A stretch of DNA of 64,000 nucleotides from Streptomyces durocortorensis (GTDB taxonomy: Bacteria; Actinomycetota; Actinomycetes; Streptomycetales; Streptomycetaceae). Shown piece after piece: positions 25,992-35,314 of this stretch; within the stretch, counting starts at the first letter, position 1; every line of letters starts with the position of its first letter. The stretch lies in contig NZ_CP134500.1 in assembly GCF_031760065.1 (NCBI RefSeq), forward strand, positions 7,232,299 to 7,296,298, read 5' to 3'. The notes beneath the pieces are model-generated. The model was not told where the DNA came from. It did not search any database and saw nothing but the letters and a program-made list of their open reading frames with translations. Both the position numbers and the translations under genes were made by a program.

Positions 25992-26594
25992 ATGCTGCTC
26001 ACGACAGGCCAAGCCGCCGAAGAGCTTGGCTGCGCCGTCACGACCTACCGGCGCCTCATCACCGCAGGCGTGCTCCCGGAACTCTCCCGGCGCGGCGTCC
26101 GTGTGATGACACCTCTCTGGGTAGTCCGAGCCCTGCAAGAGCGCGCCCACCCCTCCTTGAATCGCCTCAACGTCAAAGAAGTTGCAGTACTGCGAGTCGA
26201 CGCGGCACGCCCCAGCGAGGACAACCACCAGGAGCCGATCGGATACGCGGCAGGTCTTGGCCCCGACGTACTCCTCAACCGTTTGAGGGGCTGGTGGCGC
26301 TGTGATGCCGCGAGTGTGGCGGCCGGAGGAGTGCTGCCGGTGACCCTGTCCGGCTACGTGGTGGCTGTCCTTACCGGCCTGAACTGCTGGGAGAAAGGCA
26401 ACGGCGGGCGGCACGCTTTTCCGGACGCAGTCCTGGCCGGACACGTCACCGACCTGGCCACTCCCGTCAAGCACCTGACCGCACCGCAGCAAACCGACCG
26501 GGACATCGCGGACCTCCTCCTGGGCACCCGCCTGCCCTCGCAGTCCAGCGGCGCGATCGCGTACGTCCCCTCCCACAGCAGTTCCGCCAACTGA
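25992..26594 (+). CDS. MerR/excisionase-type DNA-binding protein
   Basis: 200 residues from ATG 25992 (GAAGG upstream). The first 55 residues form a winged HTH (LLTTGQAAEELGCAVTTYRRLITAGVLPELSRRGVRVMT) of the MerR/Xis type. The remainder (VLPVTLSGYVVAVLTGLNCWEKG, GRHAFPDAVLAG) has no recognised domain and no MerR dimer coiled coil. It ends 19 bp before the polymerase-like gene, so it is likely its cotranscribed regulator or a DNA-end/origin-binding partner. Confidence 0.65.
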   Translation: MLLTTGQAAEELGCAVTTYRRLITAGVLPELSRRGVRVMTPLWVVRALQERAHPSLNRLNVKEVAVLRVDAARPSEDNHQEPIGYAAGLGPDVLLNRLRGWWRCDAASVAAGGVLPVTLSGYVVAVLTGLNCWEKGNGGRHAFPDAVLAGHVTDLATPVKHLTAPQQTDRDIADLLLGTRLPSQSSGAIAYVPSHSSSAN

Positions 26595-26613
26595 CCCGCA
26601 GGCACAAGGAATC

Positions 26614-28803
26614 ATGATGGACGCAAAGACTTACAACGCGGAGCTGGCCGAGCTGCGCGTCCTGCGGGACGGCATCAGGAAGGCGCAGGCCACGCTGGAG
26701 AAACTGGAGACGGACCGCGCCCGCAAGATCACCGCGCTCGCGGGATACGAGAAGGCGAAGGCGGAGCGCATCGCACCCGCCGCCGGACTCAGCCTGGCCG
26801 ACATCGTGGCGATCGCACCCATCCTCGCCCCCGACCGGCTCACCACCGCAGCACAGCCAAACCCCACTCCCGTGCCCCCGGCGCCCGAACCGCCAACTCC
26901 GCCCGCCGCAGCCGTCCCAGCCCCCGAGCCCGCCGGGGACACAGCACTGCCCAGCGGCACCGAACACGCACAGCCCCCCTCCCAGGCGGGCACGGTCGCC
27001 CCGGCCATGACCCGCCCCTCCCCTGAACCGGCAGCGGAACCCGAACTGCCCGCAGCCCCTTCTGAGCCTGCCCCGGCCGCCGCCGCTCCTCTCGCGGCCC
27101 AGGAAGCACAGCGCACGCTTCCCAGGATCCCCGAAGGCCCTGATGGGGAGCGTTGGTTCACCCACACCAACAACCTCGCCTCCACACACCCGAACTTCAC
27201 CCAGCAGGCCCGCAGCACTGTCTTCCTCGACACGCAGACCGGTGTGCTGATCCATCGCGACCAGACGTTCCGCATCGACCTGCCGACCGCCAGCGCCGCG
27301 GAAATCCTGAACACCGTCTTCCACGTCCTGCCCGGCGGCGTCGAGCGGATCTACATCACCGCAGGAGCCCCCTGGCACCGCCAGGCCGACCAGCACCCCT
27401 TCCTCAAGGACACCGTCGCCGCTTGGCTGAACGCCCCCACACCCGGCTGGCGCACGGACACCGGCCGCGGCAAGGACCGGATGGCCGGCCACTTCGTCCA
27501 CCCCCGCAACCCCGTCGCCCGCTACCAGCGCGAACACGGCGAGCAGCACGTCGAGATCCGATCGACGGGGGAGTGGTTCGACACCGACGGGGCGGAGCCC
27601 GCCGTCATCCGTGACGCTTTCGTCCTGCTGTGGAAGGCCCTGCGCCGCCACTGGCCCGACGCCGTCCTGATGGGCTCACCGTCCCAGACCGGCCGTGACC
27701 TGTGGACCCGCACCATCCCGACCAAGGGCCAGCACGCGGACGGCTACCCCGTCCTGTCCGAAGAGCTCCGCGGCCTCTTCCACGCCACCGCCGGACAGGG
27801 CCGCACCGAACTCATCACCCCGCCCCGCGTTCCCGCCCAGCTCCCCGCCCTGGTCGAGTACGACCGCACCTTCGCCTACGCCAAACACACCTGGAAATCC
27901 GGAGTCGGCACCCCCCGCCGCGTCACCGCGGCCACCTTCGCGTCCTGGTCCCAGAAAGAACAGACCAAAGCCCTGTTCGCCTGCGGCCACTGGCACGTCC
28001 GCGTCACCGTCCCCGACACCTGGAACCACATCGGAATCCTCCCCGCACCCGCCCCCGGCGACCGCGCCTGGCACTACCCCGCCACCCCCGGCACCACCTT
28101 CACCACCTGGGCCGGCGGCCCCGAAATCCACACCGCCCTGTCCAACCCCCACACCCCGTGGAAAATCGAGATCCTCGACGGGATCCTCTTCGACGACGGC
28201 AAACCACTCGACGACTGGTCCAAGAAACTCAAGGAAGCCTGGTCCTCCCTCACCGCCCAGGCCGACCTGAACGGCGACCCCGACCAGCGCACCGCAGCCC
28301 ACCTCGCCGCCCGCGCCGTCCGAGCCCTCCTCCTCTACGGCATCGGCGCCTTCGCCCAACGCCCCCGCACCGTCACCGGCACCACACCCCGCACCATGGA
28401 GCGCGACGTCCCCCCGGACGCCGAAATCATCGGCTTCGACGACCAGACCATCACCTGGCAACGCCCCACCGGCTTCACCCGCGACCCCAACGCCCACCCC
28501 GAATGGGCCGCCCACATCTGGTCCTCCGCCCGCGCCGCCCTGCTCTCCCAGCGCCACCGCGACGACAACACCTACGCCGGAGCCCTCCACGCCCCGCCCG
28601 GCACGATCGTCGCCTTCCGCACCGACGCTGTCTACCTCACCCAGCCCCGGACATGGCCCCACCACGGCCAGCCGGGCGACTACCTCAACAAAGGCCACCT
28701 CCCCGGCCCCATCACCGCCCCCACCACCGAAGACGAACTCCTGACCCTCCGCGACAGGGGCCGCGCGGCCCACCACGCCGCGCCCACCTCTGAGGGGGTC
28801 TGA
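26614..28803 (+). CDS. Predicted family-B-like (protein-primed type) DNA polymerase
   Basis: 729 residues (AAGGA upstream). Residues 1-60 are coiled coil; about 75-170 is a Pro/Ala linker. From 200 on the motif order follows DNA_pol_B_2: a degenerate exonuclease-like LDTQTG (205-210); a GxxGRxE element (AGQGRTEL, 393-400; compare GGRxE); motif A-like VEYDRTFAY with Asp417; a palm connector (HVRVTVPDTW, TFTTW, IEILDGILF); motif B-like RALLLYGIGAF (570-580); EWAAHIWSSARAALL; motif C-like VAFRTDAVYLT with Asp671. The two Asp correspond to the metal ligands of family B; the first Asp of DTD is Arg, and the motif B Lys/Asn/Tyr are changed. No database search was possible, so this is an inference from motifs. 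Alternative: an inactive structural relative or replication initiator. Confidence 0.5.
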   Translation: MMDAKTYNAELAELRVLRDGIRKAQATLEKLETDRARKITALAGYEKAKAERIAPAAGLSLADIVAIAPILAPDRLTTAAQPNPTPVPPAPEPPTPPAAAVPAPEPAGDTALPSGTEHAQPPSQAGTVAPAMTRPSPEPAAEPELPAAPSEPAPAAAAPLAAQEAQRTLPRIPEGPDGERWFTHTNNLASTHPNFTQQARSTVFLDTQTGVLIHRDQTFRIDLPTASAAEILNTVFHVLPGGVERIYITAGAPWHRQADQHPFLKDTVAAWLNAPTPGWRTDTGRGKDRMAGHFVHPRNPVARYQREHGEQHVEIRSTGEWFDTDGAEPAVIRDAFVLLWKALRRHWPDAVLMGSPSQTGRDLWTRTIPTKGQHADGYPVLSEELRGLFHATAGQGRTELITPPRVPAQLPALVEYDRTFAYAKHTWKSGVGTPRRVTAATFASWSQKEQTKALFACGHWHVRVTVPDTWNHIGILPAPAPGDRAWHYPATPGTTFTTWAGGPEIHTALSNPHTPWKIEILDGILFDDGKPLDDWSKKLKEAWSSLTAQADLNGDPDQRTAAHLAARAVRALLLYGIGAFAQRPRTVTGTTPRTMERDVPPDAEIIGFDDQTITWQRPTGFTRDPNAHPEWAAHIWSSARAALLSQRHRDDNTYAGALHAPPGTIVAFRTDAVYLTQPRTWPHHGQPGDYLNKGHLPGPITAPTTEDELLTLRDRGRAAHHAAPTSEGV

Positions 28804-29516
28804 TGCCACCGCGCCGCAGGCACCCCCCGGTACCGCAACGCAACGAAGCAGCCCGGCTCGCCGACCGGCTCCAACAGGCCGGCTACACCAAACGCGACAT
28901 CGCCCGCATCATCAACCGCGACGCGTCCCTCGTCTCCCAGTTCTACACAAAGAACAAGGGCGCAGCCTTCGTTCCCGCCCTCACCCAGGTCCTCACCGCC
29001 GTCCACACCGCAGGCATCAGCGACGTCACCGAACTCGCCGCGATCGCTGCCCTCCACACCACCCGCCGCACCACCGCCAGCGGCACCCGAGCCCGCGTCC
29101 GCACCAAAGCCGTCCTCATCACCCCCACCGGCTCCGGCACCGGACGCGCCGGAGCACAAGCCATCGCCTCCGGTTCCGCCCGGCTACGTCCCCTGATCGC
29201 CGAAGCCGCCCGCCAGGGCCTGCGCCTGGCCTTCACCGTGCGCCTCGCCAAGACCGGCTACGTCCACGTGTCAGGAAGCCGCACCGACTCACCCGGCATC
29301 CGCCGCCACGTCATCCAGCGCGCTGATCACACCGAGGAACGCTCTTACGGATCGGCCACCACCGGCGGCTTCGCGGCAGCCGATATCGCTCGTCGTGTTG
29401 ATGCGGCGGGCGGAGATGTCACCGCGGCCATCCACCGGTGGCTTGTGGAAACCGGTCGCATTCATGCCGACGCCCACATCACCCACCTGGAAATCCGTAC
29501 CTGGCGCCATCGTTGA
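28803..29516 (+). CDS. HTH protein coupled to the polymerase-like gene; candidate terminal protein
   Basis: 237 residues. The ATG shares one base with the previous stop (TGATG), so translation is coupled. N-terminal HTH (RLADRLQQAGYTKRDIARIINRDASLVSQFY), a basic Thr/Arg-rich linker (HTTRRTTASGTRARVRTKAV), and a C-terminal domain with strands (LRLAFTVRLAKTGYVHVSG, HITHLEIRTW). Size, basic charge and HTH resemble Streptomyces terminal proteins such as Tpg (184 residues) and Tpc of SCP1, which prime synthesis at DNA ends, and the gene order recalls the polymerase/terminal-protein neighbours of phage phi29. I see no direct sequence match to Tpg, so the role is inferred from context. Confidence 0.5.
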   Translation: MPPRRRHPPVPQRNEAARLADRLQQAGYTKRDIARIINRDASLVSQFYTKNKGAAFVPALTQVLTAVHTAGISDVTELAAIAALHTTRRTTASGTRARVRTKAVLITPTGSGTGRAGAQAIASGSARLRPLIAEAARQGLRLAFTVRLAKTGYVHVSGSRTDSPGIRRHVIQRADHTEERSYGSATTGGFAAADIARRVDAAGGDVTAAIHRWLVETGRIHADAHITHLEIRTWRHR

Positions 29517-29646
29517 CCTCGCCGGGGCAGCACAGCCAACCCAACAGCCGGCCGGGAGCGATGCCTACGCACATCGGCTGACCGTGGCAGCCGAAGGTAC
29601 GCCCCGAACGGCACAAGAGCCTTCGGCGTACAGGGCGTGGCTTGAC

Positions 29647-30521
29647 TGAGCTTCTTCGAGCTGGGCCTCGATCAGGTGACACCCGCCAAGCGCAACGAGC
29701 GAGGCCCCTGGGCAGTTGATCGAGATGTCTGACGTCTCAACCACGCTGCTCAGGGGCCTCGTTGGTCATCTATCCTGCCGCACTCGACCTGCCTCACGCA
29801 CTCGTGGAGTGGGTCACCATGCTCATCGTCACCCGTGAGGGCGACCGGCGCTGCAAGCTCCGCCCGTCCCAGCGCGCGATAGTGGCACTGGTGTACCTGC
29901 GCGAACACACCACCCTGGCGAAGATCGCTGCCGCGTTCGGAATCAGCGAGTCCACCGCCCACGCCTACACCAGCGCGGTCATCCACCTGCTCGCCGAACG
30001 AGCGCCCGGCCTGCTGAAAGTCCTTCGCGAGGCCGACCCCGACTTCGTTCTGCTGGACGGCACCCTCGCCGAGTGCGACCGGGTCGGCGACGGCCGGGCC
30101 GACTACTCCCACAAGCATCGCCGGCACGGAGTGAACGTGCAGGTGGCCACCGATCCGGACGGTCGGCTGCTGTGGCTCTCACCCGCCCTGCCGGGCCGAA
30201 CCCATGACCTCACCGCCGTCCGTACCCACCGCATCATCCGCATCTGCGAGCGCCAGGGCGTCCCCATCCTGGCCGATCTCGCCTTCCAGGGCGGCGGCCC
30301 TTGGCTGACCACGGGCATCAAACGCAGGCCCCTGCAGGAACTCACCCCGACCGAGAAGACCCTCAACCGGGCCCTGGCCGCGGCACGGGCACCAGTCGAA
30401 CGCGGCGTCGCCCGCTTGAAGTCCTGGCGGATCTTCCGCAGATCCAGATGCAGTCCGAACCGCATGACGTCAATCGCCAAAGCCGTCCTCACTCTGGAGC
30501 GGCAACGCTGAAGAAGCTCAC
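29647..30521 (+). mobile_element. IS5-family insertion sequence, apparently complete (about 875 bp)
   Basis: Short inverted ends: TGAGCTTCTTC at 29647 and its complement GAAGAAGCTCA ending about 30520. It holds one uninterrupted transposase gene. An older fragment of the same IS is at 3727-4020. It closes the replication-like block on the right. Confidence 0.75.
29762..30511 (+). CDS. IS5-family transposase (DDE_Tnp_4)
   Basis: 249 residues from TTG 29762 ([18 protein letters not shown]). HTH ([28 protein letters not shown]), then [18 protein letters not shown] (first D), [13 protein letters not shown] (second D) and [18 protein letters not shown] (E). The frame is intact. Confidence 0.88.
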   Translation: MVIYPAALDLPHALVEWVTMLIVTREGDRRCKLRPSQRAIVALVYLREHTTLAKIAAAFGISESTAHAYTSAVIHLLAERAPGLLKVLREADPDFVLLDGTLAECDRVGDGRADYSHKHRRHGVNVQVATDPDGRLLWLSPALPGRTHDLTAVRTHRIIRICERQGVPILADLAFQGGGPWLTTGIKRRPLQELTPTEKTLNRALAAARAPVERGVARLKSWRIFRRSRCSPNRMTSIAKAVLTLERQR

Positions 30522-30805
30522 TGAACGAGGCGGCCTCCTCGCGGCTGACTGTGTGTTGTGCAAGCGTCTTGGCTGGACTGGTCTGCCTGGCGGATCAGAG
30601 GCCACCCACGGTTCCTCGCTCCGATGGCACACTGGGGCCCACCGGCGAAGATGCCAGACCTCCGGGAAGGCTCCGGAACGACCACTGCCCGGAGCATGGA
30701 GGCACCGATTCCCAGCCACACCTACAGGGCGCGAACACTGGTGAGCGGGTGTATCTGCACCTCACGACCAGAGGGGGATCAGTTCGGCGGCCGCCTTCTC
30801 ACTAG
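30522..30805. other. Spacer between two insertion sequences
   Basis: About 280 bp. I see no gene or RNA. It ends in CTAG (30802-30805), the left target duplication of the next IS. Confidence 0.4.
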
Positions 30806-31697
30806 GCGTTGTCTTCAAATGATCACGGCTGGTGGATTATGGGGTCGTGATACGTCGTCATGAACTGTCTGATGCCGAGTGGGAGTTCGTCCGGCCCTTG
30901 CTGCCCGAGTCGTTGCGGGGGCGGAAGCGGCTGGACGACCGCCGAGTCCTGAACGGGATCGTGTGGAAGTTCCGGACCGGGACGGCCTGGCGGGACGTGC
31001 CCGAACGTTACGGGTCGTGGGCCACGCTCCACACCCGTTTCCGCAAATGGGCGGCGGACGGCACGTTCGACCGGATGCTGCGGGCCGCCCAGGCGAAGGC
31101 GGACGCGGCGGGCGACATCGAGTGGCTGGTGTCCGTCGACTCCACGGTCGTCCGCGCCCACCAGCACGCGGCCGGGGCCCGAAAGTAGGGGGCTCCGCGA
31201 CCCGGCCCTCGGCCGGTCCAGAGGCGGGCTGACCAGCAAGATCCACCTAGCCTGCGACGGCAGAGGCCGCCCGCTCGGCTTCGTCGTCACGGGCGGCAAC
31301 ACCAACGACTGCACCCGTTTCACCGCGGTGATGGAAGCGATCCGGGTGCCCCGGATCGGACCCGGTCGGCCCCGCGTCCGGCCCGATCACGTCCTGGGCG
31401 ACAAGGGCTACAGCTCGAAAGCGATCCGCGCGTGGCTCCGCCGGCGCGGCATCCCGCACACGATCCCCGAACGGGCCGACCAGGCCCGCAACCGGGCCCG
31501 GCGAGGCAGCCACGGAGGCCGCCCGCCGGGCTTCGACCGCGAGGCATACAAGCACCGCAACGTCGTGGAACGCTGCTTCAACCGCTTGAAACAGTGGCGT
31601 GGCATCGCCACCCGGTACGACAAGAACGCCGAGTCCTACGAAGCCGCCGTCGCCCTCGCATCACTCCTGATGTGGGCCTGACATTTGACGACAGAAC
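30806..31697 (+). mobile_element. IS5-family (IS427-type) insertion sequence with CTAG target duplication
   Basis: The 892-bp element lies between direct CTAG copies at 30802-30805 and 31698-31701. Terminal repeats GCGTTGTCTTCAAATGATC and the complement of GTTCTGTCGTCAAATGTC are imperfect. It contains an ORF A/ORF B transposase. The intact TSD points to a fairly recent insertion. Confidence 0.85.
30832..31681 (+). CDS. IS5-family transposase in two frames (ORF A plus ORF B)
   Basis: ORF A (30832-31188): HELSDAEWEFVRPLLPE through VSVDSTVVRAHQHAAGARK. ORF B, +1 relative, starts around AAAGTAGGGGG and reads ALGRSRGGLTSKIHLACDG, HVLGDKGYSSKAIRAWL (second D), HRNVVERCFNRLKQWRG (E), ending at 31681. 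IS427-group elements make their transposase by programmed frameshifting at a run like this. The TAG inside the run is slightly unusual. Probably functional. Confidence 0.8.
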
Positions 31698-31779
31698 CTA
31701 GACGCACTGGCGGGTTGGCTTGATTCGTGTGGGTACGATCGTCGCTACACGCCCGCCCACGTCGAGAGTCGAGGACTAC

Positions 31780-32355
31780 ATGTCTGGAAACCTTCCCGTT
31801 CAGAGTGTCACGGCCGACTATGCGCAGCGGGTCGCTGATGACCTGGCGGCGAACCGGAGCGAGCAGGAGCGCGTGCGCAGCGAGCTGGCGCGGTTGCAGG
31901 ATGAGCTTGTCCGCCTGGAGGACAGTGAGCAGGTCCTGACGAAGATGCAGGAAGTGCTCGGCGGCACGCCCGAGCAGGCAGCGAAGCAGCGCAAGAACCG
32001 CAAGGGGGCCGCAGTTCCCGCGGCGCGGGGCTCCAACAGCAAGACAGCAGCAGGGAAGTCCGCTGCCGCCGCCGGGCGCAAGGCATCCAAGAAGACCGTG
32101 TCGCCCAAGAAGGTAGGTGAGCCGACGTGGTTGGAGCTGACCACCGCCTACCTGGGAGGACAGAGCGAGCCCAGGTCCGCCGCAGAAGTAGCGGCCTCAC
32201 TCACTGAGGCGCACCCTGAGCGCACGGTCCAGGTGACAGTGGTGCGCAACTCTCTGGAGCAGGGGGTCGCCCAGGGACTGCTGGAGCGTTCCAAGCAGGG
32301 ACGTTCGGTGTTCTACAACCCCGTCTCCGCTTCCTCGGCTCCGTCCGGTTCCTAG
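31780..32355 (+). CDS. Coiled-coil/winged-helix putative regulatory protein
   Basis: 191 residues from ATG 31780. The N-terminal about 65 residues form a heptad coiled coil (VADDLAANRSEQERVRSELARLQDELVRLEDSEQVLTKM). A Lys/Ala-rich linker follows (histone-H1-like: KTAAGKSAAAAGRKASKK), then a winged-helix domain (LELTTAYLGGQSEPRSAAEVAASLT, VVRNSLEQGVAQGLLERSKQGRSVFY). Such proteins are frequent in Streptomyces and presumably bind DNA; exact role unknown. Confidence 0.75.
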   Translation: MSGNLPVQSVTADYAQRVADDLAANRSEQERVRSELARLQDELVRLEDSEQVLTKMQEVLGGTPEQAAKQRKNRKGAAVPAARGSNSKTAAGKSAAAAGRKASKKTVSPKKVGEPTWLELTTAYLGGQSEPRSAAEVAASLTEAHPERTVQVTVVRNSLEQGVAQGLLERSKQGRSVFYNPVSASSAPSGS

Positions 32356-33168
32356 CCAGTGCCGGTTGCTTCAGACGGGTAGCCGGCAGCCCAGTTCATG
32401 CCTTGAGAATCCCTGACCGGCTGCCTGCGGGCTGCTTCTCCCTCCGGCCCGCGGGGTTTATGTCCAGAGGTTCCTCAAGGCCTTCTGCGGGCCGGAGCGG
32501 GTGGCAAAGCCAGCCGCGCCCGGACTGCTTTGCCTGCGGTGCCGGAGGGATTCCACCCCTACCCCTCGCTGAGGGTTTCGGCGATGGGCAGTCCGCGGTG
32601 GTCCTCCGCCAGGGGAGCGGGCGGTGTGAGACGGGGCCTGCACTTGCGGGGATCGTGCACGACGCAGAGCAGGCTGTGCGGGCGCCGGGTGAGGGCCAAC
32701 CCTACGACGGGGGGATGCCGTCGGGCAGGGGATGCGGCGTCTGCCGTCATCCGAGAACAGCATCGACTTTGCATACCTCCGGGACCAAGTAGTGAGCGAT
32801 TATCTGAGCAGCGAAACTCCCCCTATCTGGATGGGCCCCCAACGCCCTTACCCCCCAGCCGGGCAGACCCGCTCCGGCCTGCCCATCCGAACCCCATGAC
32901 CCTACGAACGACCAGCCCACCGGCTTCAGTTCGTCGAACGACTCAGCCCTTCCCCGCCCTACCCTCCGCACCCGTTCCTCCCCGGCCCATTCCACAGAGA
33001 GAACACTGCACTTACGGTTGCCACGAGACACCTGACCACCTGCCGTCGCGTCACAGCCGGGCTGCTCCAGGCCCACACGGCAGAGCCAGGGGGGGGAGCG
33101 CCCCACCGGCGTCCGGGCTCGTCCGGATCAACACGTCCAGCGCCCTCCCTCGCCGGAACATATCGAAG
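32356..33168. other. Gene-poor stretch of about 800 bp
   Basis: Several open frames exist on both strands, but none has a ribosome site plus a believable protein sequence. I see no RNA gene or repeat. It separates the winged-helix gene from the broken response regulator. Confidence 0.4.
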
Positions 33169-34360
33169 TCAGCTACTCCCCGCCCTGCCCGGCGAGGCTT
33201 GGGGGGACTTGCTGCGCAGAGCATGTGTGTGGCCGTACCCAGTTGATCCGGACACGGGTTTGGGGGAGGCGGGCAGAGCGGGTGTGGTGGGGGAGCGGTA
33301 GAGGTAGCCCATCCCGCGGACCGAGACGATGGACCCGCCGCCCACCGGCGTTGCGTCGAGCTTGCCGCGCGAGCGGGAGACGGTGAACTTGACCCGGTCA
33401 CGCGCACCCGGATTCGCGGCACCCCAGCCGGCCTCGAGCAGTGTCCCGAAGTGCTGCACCGCACCCGCATGGCGTGCCAGGCGGCTGAGCACGCGGAACT
33501 CGGTTCTGGAGAGCGGCAGCGGGCTTCCCGCGGTCCGCGCCTGTTGCTGCGCAGAGTCCAGCCGCAACAGCCCGTCGTCGTACACATCCCCCTCCCGGCG
33601 CTCGGCCGCCCGGTAGCGGTACAGCACCCGTCTGATCCGGGCGTTGATCTCCGCGCCTTGGTACGGCTTGATGATGTAGTCGTCCGCACCGGTTTCCAGA
33701 CCGACGACCACGTCGATGGGGTCACTCCGGGCCGTGAGGTAAATGACGGGGACATCGCTGATGGTGCGCAGCTCTGTGTGGTACCTCCATACCGTTGATG
33801 TCCGGCAGCGTGACATCGAGCAGGACCGGGTCGGGGTGCTGTGGGTATGCGCTGCGGAGCCCGGCGCGTCCTGTGCCCTCGGCCTGGACTTCGTAGCCCC
33901 GGCGTGTAAGCGCGAAGCGCAGTGCCTCTCGGATCGCGTCATCGTCCTCGACCAGCAGCAGCCGGGTCCGCCGGACCGGCCCTTCGTCCTTCGGGCTGGT
34001 CCGCACTGGTTCCGGCACAGCAGGCCCAGGCGGGCCTGGAAGCTCGACGGTGACGAGATCGGAAGCAGGGATGCGCTGGTCCAGCAGGTACTGGGCCGTC
34101 ACGGTGTAGGAGGCGGAACAGAACGGGAACGACGCCTCGCTGACGAACAGCGTGTACGCGGCGGGCTTCGGGGATCGCCGTCCGGCCAGTTGTGCCGTAC
34201 AGGGCCCACCGCGCCGGGGGAGAAGGGCGGCATCGCGCGCACGGGCACGCCGTCCTGCAGACTGGCAGGTGCTCGAGCAGTACCGGCATGGGCGTCCTGC
34301 CTTGCGTGCGGGAGGCAGAGCCCGACCGCAGGCACGACAAGAACCTGCGCCTTCGGTCAC
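33169..34360 (-). pseudogene. OmpR-family response regulator with zinc-ribbon N-terminal extension, frameshifted
   Basis: GTG 34360 has an excellent AAGGAGG site and opens a frame with a zinc ribbon (CRACGRALPPARKAGRPCRYCSSTC), then about 80 unassigned residues, then a receiver domain (RLLLVEDDDAIREALRFAL, VLLDVTLPDINGMEV). Near 33790 the frame breaks; the next frame gives VPVIYLTARSDPIDVVVGLETGADDYIIKPY and a Trans_reg_C winged helix (LSRTEFRVLSRLARHAG, IVSVRGMGYLY) to the stop at 33169. Both phosphorylation Asp and the conserved Lys are present. No histidine kinase gene is adjacent. A zinc ribbon joined to an OmpR regulator is unusual; it may be two genes merged by decay. Confidence 0.75.
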
Positions 34361-34480
34361 GGGCCGCCTCCTTCTCACTCGGCACGAAACGCTTTTCGTG
34401 CTCCTGGCCGGGCATCTGGACCGACACTTCTTGGCTCCTGCCGCCAAATGCGGTTACCTGGAAGGGCCGTAACGAAGAAG

Positions 34481-34511
34481 GGGTCCGGCCGCCGCGCTGG
34501 CGGCCGGACCC
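34481..34511. terminator. Strong bidirectional hairpin terminator
   Basis: GGGTCCGGCCGCC and its perfect complement flank a five-base GCGCT loop (13-bp stem), 5 bp after the stop of the small gene at 34517. Confidence 0.8.
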
Positions 34512-34516
34512 AGGTG

Positions 34517-34780
34517 TCATGGTCGCTCAGGCATGCCGGCGTTGACGACCACGTTACCCACCGCGGTGAGGGCCCTCGCCGTAGAGGCGAGGGCCTGCGT
34601 GTCGGTCAGGAACGCGACCGCCTCGACTACACACAGCACAGTACGCACCCCTTCCCACCACCCACGCTGTGAAGCGCCCACTAACGGCCACCACCTCCGC
34701 GACAACGAAGGCTCGTCCGACCCGGAACCAGGTTCCGGCTCAGCGTCCTCCCCGCTGCCCCCACACCGACCGTCACGCAT
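34517..34780 (-). CDS. Small uncharacterised protein
   Basis: 87 residues from ATG 34780 with GGAAG upstream. An acidic N-terminus (MRDGRCGGSGEDAEPEPGSG) precedes a hydrophobic C-terminal half (RTVLCVVEAVAFLTDTQALASTARALTAVGNVVV) that may be amphipathic or membrane-associated. The gene ends at a strong terminator, which supports it being real. Unknown function. Confidence 0.5.
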   Translation of the reverse strand: MRDGRCGGSGEDAEPEPGSGSDEPSLSRRWWPLVGASQRGWWEGVRTVLCVVEAVAFLTDTQALASTARALTAVGNVVVNAGMPERP

Positions 34781-35314
34781 CGAGGTCTTCCTTCCGACGG
34801 TGCTCGCGACCTTCGCGGGCCGTCGCGACACGCACGCGGCGGTCGGGCCGCCCAAGGCGGAACCCGGTGCATGGTGATCGGTGTAGCGGGGTGGTGCTCG
34901 CTCACGGTCTCGCGACGAATGGCGGGTCGGCAAGCACACACAATCAAGGTAGTAACCAGGGGAAAAGAGACGCCCGCGCCGCTGCAGCTGATGCTGTCAG
35001 GGTGTTCCACCGGAAGCATTCCCGGCCCCGGCCGGGAACGAGTGAAGCCGTGGTGCCCGCGTGCGCCTGAACACCGGTGTTCCAGACCGCGGCCGCGACG
35101 CGGCGACGGTACCTACACGGGCTTGCGCGGCGATCCCGGTGTCCCTACCGGCCCTCCGCAGGAAGCCCAGCTTCTCGAAGGCCCAGCCTGTCAGGATCTG
35201 TGTTCATGAACGGGCCGCCGCAACGGGCGCTGTTCCGAAGCCCTTTGCCAACGGCCCGGACGAGATTCATGACTACGAACGAGCTATTGGGGGCGTGCCG
35301 TTCATACTGGCGGG
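34781..35314. other. Intergenic stretch
   Basis: About 530 bp upstream of the GNAT gene and of the small divergent gene. No gene or RNA that I can support. Confidence 0.4.

Noticed and set aside
26614..28803. Identification as archetypal Tap.
   Set aside because: Tap has an N-terminal HTH and different C-terminal motifs; this protein has a coiled coil, a Pro/Ala linker and polymerase-like motifs.
27676..28809. Minus-strand Gly-rich frame opposite the polymerase-like gene.
   Set aside because: Glycine/valine-rich antisense shadow; the plus strand has natural composition, ribosome sites and coupled genes.
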